The position numbers and the translations under genes were made by a program. A stretch of DNA of 64,000 bases, from the NCBI RefSeq assembly GCF_030053775.1, contig NZ_CP125669.1, positions 1-64,000 on the forward strand. The letters run 5' to 3'. This DNA is from Acinetobacter corruptisaponis. GTDB lineage: Bacteria; Pseudomonadota; Gammaproteobacteria; Pseudomonadales; Moraxellaceae. Below the pieces are notes generated by a model, which saw nothing but the letters and a program-made list of their open reading frames with translations, ran no database searches and was not told where the DNA came from. Shown piece after piece: positions 18,708 to 27,600 of the stretch (position 1 is the first letter of the stretch; every line of letters begins with the position of its first letter).

Positions 18708-19682
18708 AACCTGAATCACGGATAAGCCATAGACTTGAAAAAGAGAAGGACTAGAGCCATCAGTTAGTTACCACACAAAACTTACGACTCTAGTCCTTAT
18801 GTTCGATAGTACCCAATTATTCTGTATAATTGATGATTTCTTTCTAAAATTTGAATCAGTTTACTGGAAATTCTTAAAGCAAAATCTTAAATGCCTAAGA
18901 ATTCGCCCTGCACAGCTCAGTATTTCTGAAATTGTCTTTATTGCAATTTGGTATAAACATTCACATTTCAATAACTTTAAAGCATTCTTTACGGCACTGA
19001 GACATAACTATCTTCATTTATTCAAAAGCCTGCCTTGTTACCAACGTATGATTTACCTGATCAATACTCATCAACTGGCTTTACATGCCTTACATTTCGC
19101 CCTGATGAAAGATCAGCAAAGTTCTTATTTATGGATCGATTCAACGACATTGGCTGTCTGTAAAAATCAGCGAATAAAAAGACATAAATCGCTAGCAGCA
19201 ATTGCAACTCGTGGTAAAAGTTCTATGGGTTGGTTCTTTGGTTGTAAGTTGCATGTACTTATGAATCAGTCAGGTGAAATACTCAGCACAGCTTTATCAA
19301 ATGGGCATACAGCAGATATAAAAATGGTTGAACAGTTAGTCAAAGGAATGACTGCTAAATTGTATGCTGATCGTGGCTATATTAGTCATGAATTAAAGAG
19401 TAAATTAAGAGTACAAGATATTGATTTAATTACCTATCACCGAAAGAACATGAAATCTATACAGTTATCAAAAGCAGATGAATACCATCTGAAACAACGC
19501 AATAAAATAGAAACTTTATTCAGTTTGCTGAAGGGGGCGTACAATCTAGTGACGACTAGAGCGAGAAGTGTTGCAGGCTATTTAGCTGGTATTTATGCAT
19601 CTTTATGTGCTTATCAAATATGTCATCAAAACAAGCCGATGATTCGTATTATGGAAATATCGGCTTAAACAAGATTCGGGTT
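18708..19682 (+). mobile_element. IS982-family insertion sequence, copy 1
   Basis: 975-bp element with terminal inverted repeats AACCTGAATC and GATTCGGGTT, flanked by a 6-bp direct repeat ATTTAT (18702-18707 and 19683-19688). It carries one transposase gene whose product is identical to that of copy 2 at 36345-37319, which lies in opposite orientation. Near identity indicates recent movement. Confidence 0.9.
18799..19668 (+). CDS. IS982 family transposase
   Basis: 289-aa DDE transposase. The likely catalytic triad is Asp114 (LWIDSTTLAV), Asp191 (YADRGYISHEL) and Glu238 (RNKIETLFSLLK), with the family-typical GCKLHVLMNQSGEI between the first two. Full length and undamaged, so this copy is presumably active. 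The ATG at 18799 lies 91 nt inside the element. The protein is identical to the one encoded at 36359-37228. Confidence 0.93.
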   Translation: MFDSTQLFCIIDDFFLKFESVYWKFLKQNLKCLRIRPAQLSISEIVFIAIWYKHSHFNNFKAFFTALRHNYLHLFKSLPCYQRMIYLINTHQLALHALHFALMKDQQSSYLWIDSTTLAVCKNQRIKRHKSLAAIATRGKSSMGWFFGCKLHVLMNQSGEILSTALSNGHTADIKMVEQLVKGMTAKLYADRGYISHELKSKLRVQDIDLITYHRKNMKSIQLSKADEYHLKQRNKIETLFSLLKGAYNLVTTRARSVAGYLAGIYASLCAYQICHQNKPMIRIMEISA

Positions 19683-19936
19683 ATTTATAATAATGATTTA
19701 ATATGAGTTGTTAAATATAGTTTCAATAAGGGCTTTTAAATTAACTGAAGTATATGACCATAACACTTTAAGCAAAGTGACACCTCAACCGCGTTTTCCC
19801 AACGTGGTTTTTTTATGCTCGAAATTTATTTATAAATTTATGGTTACTCATTGCTCTTTAATTGTTCATTTCATGCAGCTGAATTCTACCTTAAAGGTTT
19901 GGCAAAGTTATTCATATCTGATCATCAGAATGGATG

Positions 19937-20937
19937 TTATAAAGTATTAATGAATCTTTTATAATGCTTTGCTGCTATCTTAGGACATTCAAGCATTGGC
20001 ATATGGCCAGTATTAGGTAATTTCACTGAATGGGCATGTGGAATAATCTCAACAAAATGCTCTAACATATCTACATCAAGTAATTTGTCTTCTTCACCCC
20101 AAATTACAAGTGTTGACATCTTAAAGGCATCTTTACTTTTCTCTGCGCAATTAAACTCAGTTATTTCCTGAATTACTTGTAAAGATAATTTAAACAAGCG
20201 CTCTCGTCGATCAGCTAACTGCTTAGCAAGCATTAATCTTACAGAATAGGGCATCCATTGCTGCTTTGATGCAGCTAATGATAATAAGTCATTAAATTCT
20301 GAAACTGAATTTACAATAAATGGATTTTTAGCTCCATGAAATGCTGCTTCCAATACACTGTGAGTTCTTGGTTTTAAACCCGCAGAATTTAAAAGTCCTA
20401 AGCTAGCTATTCGATGAGACCATTTGTGAGCCATGAAAATACTTATAAAACCTCCCATTGAATTTCCAAGTACGTGAACTTGATTTATACCTAAATGATC
20501 CAATAACTCGATCATTCGTCGAGCTTGTCTCTCCACACTGTAATCAGCATTTGATAAATAGCCAGTCTGACCATGTGCAGGTAAATCAGGAATGATGACA
20601 TGATAGTCCTTAGCAAGATAACGCGCGAATCGCACCCAATGTGATTTATCCGCACTTAATCCATGAATTAACAATATTGATCCCTTTGATTTCTTATTTT
20701 TTTATTACTTAACCAATGTACTTGGAAGCCATCAATTTGATGATGGTGAAGTTTAAATCCATATAGCCGACTTTCATTATATAAGGTTTGTCGATACAAA
20801 AGCTTACCAGCAAATATCTGTAAAGGTTCGAATCTACCTGTTGAACGCCAAGGAGTTGATACTCCCCATCGTTGATATAATTCTTTAACATCAATAATGG
20901 GCTGATTCAAAACAGTTTCTAATTCATTTTTACTCAT
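19937..20937 (-). pseudogene. Alpha/beta hydrolase, frameshifted
   Basis: Two adjoining minus-strand frames join into one lipase-like hydrolase of about 330 aa. The first (20668-20937) gives MSKNELETVLNQPIIDVKEL... VHWLSNKK. The second contains LIHGLSADKSHW, the nucleophile elbow GNSMGG, WGEEDKLLD for the acid and NTGHMPMLE for the histidine. The break is at a T7 run at 20697-20703 (plus strand), where a one-base change would restore the frame (…NKK then KSKGSILLIHG). It could be a sequencing slip or a real lesion. Catalytic residues are all present. Confidence 0.7.
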
Positions 20938-21249
20938 CGTTTTGTTGCCTCCAATTTATTTTGACTAAATTAATTACTTCTCGTGTATGTAGTTAAATAA
21001 CCAAATTATGATTTGAATATGTAACATATAGGAAATATGGTTTTGAATTAATTCAATAAGATAGCTTGCTACAAAAAATCCTATCTCAAGTTATTAAAGT
21101 GATTAAATAAAGTCAATGGCAATTTGAATCACTAAACTTGCTAATATGACCATTATTAAATTCATGTTTGGTTATTAGTAAAATCAAAATATCACGGCAA
21201 GTTATCAAACGCTGCTTTACTAGCGGGATTCAACATTATGTTGTTAGAC

Positions 21250-21529
21250 TAACTTGCAAGAAGCAATTGTCTGCGCAAAACAGATAGATGAATAAAGCAA
21301 GGCAGCAGGCTTTTATCAGGAGGCACTGGACTTTGTGGCACGGCAGGGCTATGGCAATGCCAGCTTTGAGGTGGGTGGCGATGAGGGGCTGGATATTGTG
21401 GAGGAGTTTTATAATGACCAGCAAAATGCGGTTGATGCACCGCCTGAATCAGTATCTGTTCATCAGGTGATGGAAGATGCCGCAGGCATAAAACTGGGGC
21501 TTAGACAAATTGTGCGGGCTGTAAATTAG
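21250..21529 (+). pseudogene. Second partial 3' end of the RDF-like gene
   Basis: Closely repeats the 3' third of the gene at 16315-17211: AKQIDE, then FYQEALDFVARQGYGNASFEVGGDEG..DIVEEFY, ending in VNAV-type tail ...IVRAVN. One codon is now a stop (CAA to TAA at 21291-21293) and nothing 5' of it survives. The last 30 codons differ from the intact gene, so this came from a diverged homologue rather than from a recent tandem copy. It closes off the SDR/IS982/hydrolase cargo block on the right. Confidence 0.75.
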
Positions 21530-21699
21530 ATCGAGTTATTGAAAAATGAGGGAATCCAATGCCCTTATTTTTTTGTCCTAAGTGCATCTAAAATAAAGCT
21601 GGTGGTTTTTCCTACCTCAGTGGTGGCCACGATAGAGGTATTCCTAAAGCTCGCGTCGGGTGTCAGGCGACCTCCAGCACCATCTATAGAAAGCCCTTG

Positions 21700-22417
21700 G
21701 TGTCCTGCCGAGAAAAGTTTGCTGGTTTACCGTATGAGTCACCCATTGGCAGGGCAGATTATTGATGCCTGTAAAGCCCAGCAGTTGCCCGTATCGCACT
21801 TGGTATTTGATTACCAGACCTCGCCCAAAAAAATCAGTATTCTTGAGCCACTGCTGGGGCAATCGGGTTGGTTGTTGGCAACCTCACTCACCGTATCCAG
21901 TTTTGAGGCCGAAGACCATGTGCTATTTGCCCTCGTGACCGATCATGGGACGCTGTTAGAGCCTGAGCTGAGTGCTGAGGTAGGTTCACGGCTGTTTTCC
22001 CTGCCCGCAATGGCACAGCCATTGCAAAGTGCAGCTTTCAATCATACGCTACAGACGCAATTGCACACGGCCATTGCCGCGCAACGCGCCCGTTTGGTCA
22101 ATCATACCAGTGAGCGTAACGGCGTATTTTTTGATCAGGAGTTAGAAAAGCTCGATCATTGGGGCGAAGACCGCCGAAGTTCGCTCAAAATCAATCTCAA
22201 GGATCTGGATGATCAGATTAAAGAGTTGAAAAAACAGGCTCGCAGTGCGCCAAACTTGCCCGAAAAGCTCAAGTTGGAAAAAGTGCGGAAGAAATGTGAG
22301 TCTGAGCGCGACCAAGCGTGGCGCGAATATGATCAGGCCGCCAAAGAGATTGAGCAAGCCAAAGACCTAGCGAAAAGGAAAAAATCCAGTGTGGGCAGGC
22401 GCATTTTGATGCGCTAG
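21700..22417 (+). pseudogene. C-terminal fragment of SNF2-type helicase
   Basis: From about 21710 the frame reads YRMSHPLAGQIIDACKAQ, SGWLLATSLTVSSFEAEDHVLFALVTDHG and a long charged coiled-coil (ELEKLDHWGEDRRSSLKINL... DQAWREYDQAAKEIEQAKDLAKRKK), which I know as the C-terminus of large SNF2/DEAD-type helicases in defence islands (DISARM/restriction type). The ATPase domains are absent and the junction with the RDF tail lies between 21530 and 21710. It ends prematurely at 22417. A remnant of a lost defence locus. Confidence 0.65.
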
Positions 22418-22726
22418 GCGTGGATTTTGAAGTTGTAATAGATGCAACAAGCATTTAATCATTTTTACTAGATGAAATAGAGGTCGAAGCCAATGCAAAT
22501 ATTTATCGGCCTAAGCAGCAAGTCAAGGCACTCAAAAGATCAGAGCGTGATCAATACATCGTTAAGTATATTTCTACTATTTTTAAATAGTTGTTGAAAA
22601 ATATACTATGTTAACAATGCGGTCCTGATAATAGCTGTTAAATAGGTATTATTTCCTACTGATCGTGACAGGTGATTGATTCTGCTTACCTGAATGATCA
22701 GATAGGAAATATATGGATACTCTTGA
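22418..22726. other. Gap between helicase remnant and small operon
   Basis: No gene seen. Sequence just after 22418 may be further decayed helicase 3' end in shifted frames. It converges with the operon that ends at 22727. Confidence 0.3.
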
Positions 22727-23233
22727 TCAGTAATTACAGCCCTGATTATATTCAGCATCTTCATAGGTGAATGTAATGCTGTAGACAGGATCAGTTTTTC
22801 CCTCGGCTTCAAAGACTGCATTATATTCACCCTCTGCTCCAATTCGAGTCGAGAAAGTATATTGGTCTGCATAGCGCAGTTCCTGAATATCAGTACAGCC
22901 ACGTTTGAGCTTTGCTTTCACATTATTAAATGTGTCTTTTTTGAGTTGAATGCGTTTGTCATTAACTACAGCAACCAAACTGGATGTATTGCCTGTGGTC
23001 ATGGCACTCAGTTTTTGCAAACCGTACTGGTTATAGGCTGCATAAACTTGAGTGCTACCCAATTTCCATTCATTGTATCCCTTGCCATTGGAAGAGGGTT
23101 TACCTAGCTTTTGGGTTAAAGTGCTACGTGTATCTTCCATCGTAATCTTCTTACCATTAATGAGCATGTGGTCAATGGCAAAGGCAGAGCTTGTAGATGC
23201 GGTGAGTAAAGCAGTGATGATTAATTTTTTCAT
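22727..23233 (-). CDS. Predicted periplasmic protein, unknown family
   Basis: 168-aa protein with a clear signal peptide (MKKLIITALLTASTSSAFA, cleavage about residue 19). The mature part contains KKITMEDTRSTLTQKLGKPSSNGKGYNEWKL, a SmpA/BamE-like pattern (beta strand, helix, LGKP, short strands), and two cysteines near Cys113 and Cys166 that could form a disulfide. I do not recognise a named family. It is the last of four co-directional small envelope genes (23879 to 22727). By location inside the defence-bearing island it could act in surface exclusion, but that is speculation. Confidence 0.65.
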   Translation of the reverse strand: MKKLIITALLTASTSSAFAIDHMLINGKKITMEDTRSTLTQKLGKPSSNGKGYNEWKLGSTQVYAAYNQYGLQKLSAMTTGNTSSLVAVVNDKRIQLKKDTFNNVKAKLKRGCTDIQELRYADQYTFSTRIGAEGEYNAVFEAEGKTDPVYSITFTYEDAEYNQGCNY

Positions 23234-23262
23234 GAGTCTTTCCTTGAATATAAATGGTTGAA

Positions 23263-23487
23263 TTATTTGGAACGCAATACCAGTGCACCAATAATGGCCA
23301 GTATTAAAACGCCACCAATAAATTTACCTACGGATGGGAACATCACCGCAGGCCAGACGATTCCCCGACCAATGTGATAGGCGAATGACTTGTAGCTGTA
23401 TTGACCCCAGAAGTTCTGGTAAACCGTAAAAAAGAAGCCAATAATAAAATAGCCACCGATTACCCACGCCTTAATGTTTTCTTTCAT
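23263..23487 (-). CDS. Small two-helix membrane protein
   Basis: 74-aa protein with two predicted membrane helices (about 7-24, AWVIGGYFIIGFFFTVYQ, and 52-70, VGKFIGGVLILAIIGALVL). Its start codon overlaps the stop of the 43-aa gene upstream (TAATG), which suggests translational coupling. No family recognised. Second last of the four-gene envelope operon; 29 nt precede the next gene. Confidence 0.6.
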   Translation of the reverse strand: MKENIKAWVIGGYFIIGFFFTVYQNFWGQYSYKSFAYHIGRGIVWPAVMFPSVGKFIGGVLILAIIGALVLRSK

Positions 23488-23618
23488 TATTTATCTCCCC
23501 CTGTTGCAAAGTTCACCAGTAGCATGAACAGCCCCAGTAAAATCATAAATCCAATAAAGGGTAAGCCCAGAAACGCAATAGCAATGATGACAACGATAAT
23601 TCCTGCAATTGCTCGCAT
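23487..23618 (-). CDS. 43-aa hydrophobic membrane protein
   Basis: Short frame MRAIAGIIVVIIAIAFLGLP... ending FATGGDK, almost wholly a membrane hairpin or two short helices. It starts 3 nt after the stop of the lipoprotein gene and its TAA overlaps the ATG of the next gene, so the tight packing supports it as a real coding unit. AGGAGT lies 7 nt upstream of its ATG. Function unknown. Confidence 0.55.
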   Translation of the reverse strand: MRAIAGIIVVIIAIAFLGLPFIGFMILLGLFMLLVNFATGGDK

Positions 23619-23621
23619 GGC

Positions 23622-23879
23622 TTACTCCTGCATACATTGCATGCCATACCGTACAATCTCATCCTGAAATTCGGCTGTTTGGCTAATGATGTAAAATTTC
23701 TCTTCCAGTCGATCTGCGCCATATTTATCTTCAATTTTTTCATAGACACATTCACAGGTAGAGCTATCAGCACCACCCATTTTGCAGCCCTTAACGAATT
23801 CACGTTCAGATTTGCTGGCACAGCCTGATATCGCCCCAGTAAGGAAGAGGATAGATAGGATTGTTAAATAAGTTTTCAT
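23622..23879 (-). CDS. Small lipoprotein, cysteine-rich
   Basis: 85-aa lipoprotein with signal sequence and lipobox ISGC (lipidated Cys19). The mature part has the pattern FVKGCKMGG..SSTCECVYEKIEDKYG and a final MQCMQE, giving four further cysteines, a pattern I have seen in small uncharacterised Acinetobacter lipoproteins. The ATG at 23879 is preferred over one 15 nt upstream because GGGGG lies just before it. First gene of the four-gene envelope operon; the promoter must lie in 23880-24000. Confidence 0.6.
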   Translation of the reverse strand: MKTYLTILSILFLTGAISGCASKSEREFVKGCKMGGADSSTCECVYEKIEDKYGADRLEEKFYIISQTAEFQDEIVRYGMQCMQE

Positions 23880-24635
23880 GATGACCCCCGTCATTTAATT
23901 TTTTGAAATCATTCTTGTTGTTATATTCAGCGTGAGCTAAGCCATAGAAAAACAGGCAAAAGTAACCCTTGATACGCTTGGGTATCCTAGAAATATTCAG
24001 GCTGAATAATTCAACAATTAAGCCGAAGGAAATGGCTGAATCGAAATGAAATGTCTTGGGGGCAAGAGTGGGGGTGAGAATAGATTTGTCATGATTGACT
24101 CCTTTTGTATTAAAGAGAGCCTTACCAATATACTGTCAAATAATGGTGGCAAGACTAGAAGGGTTGACAGACTGATACAAAAGGAAATCAGCGCACGCAA
24201 GCGTGCCCCTCCTAGCCTCACCATAAAGGTGTGACTTAGGAGAACGCACAAAACCATAATTGCGTTGTTGTGCGGCCTTTTGTAACGGTCTGTCAAAACC
24301 GACTGACCATGAGGGTCAGCAGGGAAAGGATAATTGGGAGATGGGGGTTAGTCAATTGAAAAAATAGAATTAATTCTTGAAAAAGATAGGCATGTGATGT
24401 GTAATATTTGGGTTTATAAGTAAAATTTTTAAAGAAAGTTCAAAAAATTCATAGTTATAGGTTATGATTGATCAAATTCTTGAAACTCTTAAATATGGCT
24501 TTTTTAATGAATGGCCTTACGATTTGAATATTGTTATTATCACCTTAAAGCTAATAAATGTATTGGTTGTTATAATTTTTTAAGTTGAAATAATCAATAG
24601 AATATTAATTTTTATATAATTTTCTGGTGGGTTTT
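23880..24635. other. Intergenic region with structured locus
   Basis: 756 bases between the envelope operon and the helicase gene. 24162-24300 folds into a cloverleaf-like structure (separate entry), and a further hairpin CTGACC-ATGA-GGGTCAG lies at 24303-24319. The rest (24330-24630) is AT-rich with no gene and should hold the promoter of the helicase pair. Confidence 0.4.
24162..24300. ncRNA. Cloverleaf-like structured element
   Basis: A long closing stem pairs 24162-24184 with 24276-24300: blocks CCTTTTGTA/TACAAAAGG (9 bp), GACAGAC/GTCTGTC (7 bp) and GGTT/AACC. Inside it are three hairpins: GCACGC-AA-GCGTGC (24193-24206), CTCCTA/TAGGAG enclosing CACC/GGTG (24209-24242), and GCACAA/TTGTGC extended by AAC/GTT (24246-24273). 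It could be a C4-like immunity RNA, a phage-satellite origin or another structured RNA. Strand is undetermined. A minus-strand frame runs across it without stops, but I do not call it a gene. Confidence 0.45.
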
Positions 24636-27600
24636 ATGGATGTTAAATTTTGGCAGGGTGGCTTACAACCTTATGAAATTACTGCAATTCAAAGATTACA
24701 AAAGGTTTTTCAACAAACAACTGTGAATCAAAAACAGAACCCAAAATTTAAGTCATACACAGAATCAAATATTTTTCCTTGGAAAGGTTATGCTGGTTTT
24801 AGGTTTAGTGATACAAGTAGAGATGGTGAATTTGATTTAATCATTATTACACATAAAATCATCGTAATAGTAGAACTCAAACATTGGTATGGCAAGATTA
24901 CCCAATGCGATGGGACATGGTATCAAAATGGTGAAGATAGAGGACGAAGTGCTGTTGTTAATACGCAAGAAAAAGTTTATCTATTGATGAAAAAATTGGA
25001 AAAAGTGAAAGATATTTTTCTGAATAAAAAAGTACCTTTTATTCAATTTAAAGTGGTTTTTACGGCTCAATGTGATTTTAGTGAATTACCTGAAGATGAA
25101 AAAAATCATGTAATACATATAGATGACTTTGTAAAAGTTACCAATTCTAATGTGTTTAATAAAGTTTTTTCACAAGAACCATGGAGAAAAGCAGGTTTAA
25201 ATAATTGTATTCCTGAATTTGATAAATTCATGAATAAAGGAAATATTAAACCTAAAGAACACATAGTTGATGGTTATATTGCAAGAGATGAAATATTTAG
25301 ACATCCAACAGAAATATATCGAGAGTATGAAGCAGAAAGTAGGTATAACAAAGATGATAAGGCTCTATTACGAAATTGGGATTTCTCGAAGTTAGAAGCA
25401 AAAGATAATGCTTTATTAAATCCCGAGGGACGATATAAAATTATCTCACGAGAAAAGGATGTTATTGTTCATCTGAAATCATTAAATGAATCATTAAGTG
25501 AAAATTGTTTAGGTGCCATGAGTAATCCTGACCCTAAATCTATTATGCAGCAATATGCGCAACTTTTTGTTTTGCCAATGGGGTATTCTCGTCTTAATGA
25601 ATTTATTAATAGATATATTGTAAGTTATGAATTAGAAGATAGAGTAAATTTTGTTAAAATACTTTTTAAACAATTTTCTGATCTTCATAATTTACAAGTA
25701 GCTCATAGGGATATAGGTGATCATAGTATTTGGTTTTCACCTCAGTTAAAAATACGTTTATCTAACTTTATTGCAGCTTATTATCAACCTAAAGGAACAG
25801 TAGGGAAATTAAGAGATAATTTAAGTATTTCGGCAATTCAGTTGCCAAAAGATCTAAACAAAAAACTTCAAGGTACACCTTTCACACGGGATGTTTTTGC
25901 ATTGGGTGTTGTTGGATGGCATATCTTAAATGGTCAATCTTTACCACTTTTCCTAACTCTAGAATATATAAAAAATATTCGATCCAAATTAGCTGAATAT
26001 CATAATTGGTATGATGGGGTTTTAGAAAAGTGTTTAAGTGATAATCCTCAAGATAGGTTTAATACAGCATCACAGCTTCTAGATAGATTAAATGATACAG
26101 TACCAAAGTCAGAAATAAATTTTGAATTTGATCAAGTTCGATTAAATGTTTATCGTCATGATAAAATTGTTGATAGAGTATATCCTTGGGTAAGGGATTT
26201 ATTACCATCTAAAAAACATAAGGAGATTTATTTATCATCTGAAAATTTATGTGTAAAAACATGGGTAGTTGATAATTTGTATGACTTAAATCAGTCTTAT
26301 AGGTTATATCAGTTTTTTGAAAAAATTCAATTGTTAAAAGATTTGGACTATAATTTTATACCTAAAATTGAAGATTTTGGGCTAGATAAACGTAATACAC
26401 CATTTTTAGTACAAAGATTTATTGAGGCAGAAACATGGGATAAGATAAATCTTCTTTCTTTTGAAGATGCCATTAAGTTATCTATAAGCTTATTTCAGAT
26501 ACTTCAAAATTTACATGAGCAAAATATTTTTCATGGTGATTTGCATCCAGAAAATATTTTAATTATGAAGAGTGATAGAATAGAAGACTATGAGATATAT
26601 TTGCTTGATATCGTAGATATAGATGCCTCAGGAACAGAGAGTTTTAACCATAAGTATAGTCCATTATTTGATAATCCAACACTCAATCAACGAGATAATT
26701 ATGCAGCACTTAGGTTAAGTTTTGATTTGCTTGGGTATGATGTTAATAATATAAATTCAATTAAAAATGATGTTATTAAAAAAGCTTTTAATATAGAAAA
26801 TTTAAGTGAAAGTAAATATATTTCTTTAGATAGAATACAAGATAGTTACAAGGGTATCTTGTCACCTGTGCAAGATATAAAAGTTATTAATATTGGTTTT
26901 CCAGATTTTTTAAATCTTAGTAATTATGAAATTTTTCCTGATAATGGTAAAATATATTTGGATATAAATTATAATAAAGATATTTTTGTAAGTTTTTATG
27001 GTATAGGTGGAAGTTTTAGTTGTATTTATGATGAAAGTACAAAGAAACTATTGAAAACTCAAAATATTAGACAGCAAGAATATGTTAATAATAGGATTGT
27101 GAGAGATGCTGTTTTAGAACTAGATAATATTTCATTTAAATTAATAAAACAAAAATATTCAAATTTAGATGACTTGAATTTATATTTGCATGAAAGTGAG
27201 GATTTTTTAAATTTAATTAAACAGTTTGTTAATAGTATTAAAGAAGATAATTCTTTTAAGGAAGTGGAGGAAACATCTATTTATACTATAAATGATGTAG
27301 AAATTTCTATAAATGAAGAAATAAGTATTATTGAAAGTAGTGAAAAAAATAATTTAGCACAAAATAATTTTTATAAAAAATATTCCATATCAAAAATATG
27401 GAAGTCAATATTGGATACAGAACTAGAGGCTTTGCCTATACTTGAGTTAAGTGATGATAAAGTCATAAAAGATGGTAATTTGCATAAATTGAAGTATATT
27501 TCAGAAACAGCTTTATTAGAAAATTTTGGGAATGATGATGATGTTAGATTTGGAATAATTGTAGGTGATAGGTTTACTTCCTTAGGTAAAGTAAATTTAC

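Noticed and set aside
17264..20937. A functional SDR-epimerase-hydrolase pathway on the island
   Set aside because: The epimerase is truncated with two frameshifts and the hydrolase is frameshifted, so at most the SDR works.
24018..24296. Minus-strand frame of 92 codons across the cloverleaf structure
   Set aside because: No ribosome-binding site, and the sequence is explained by base pairing on both strands. I left it as a note because overlap of an Icd-like frame with C4 RNA is known in P1/P4.
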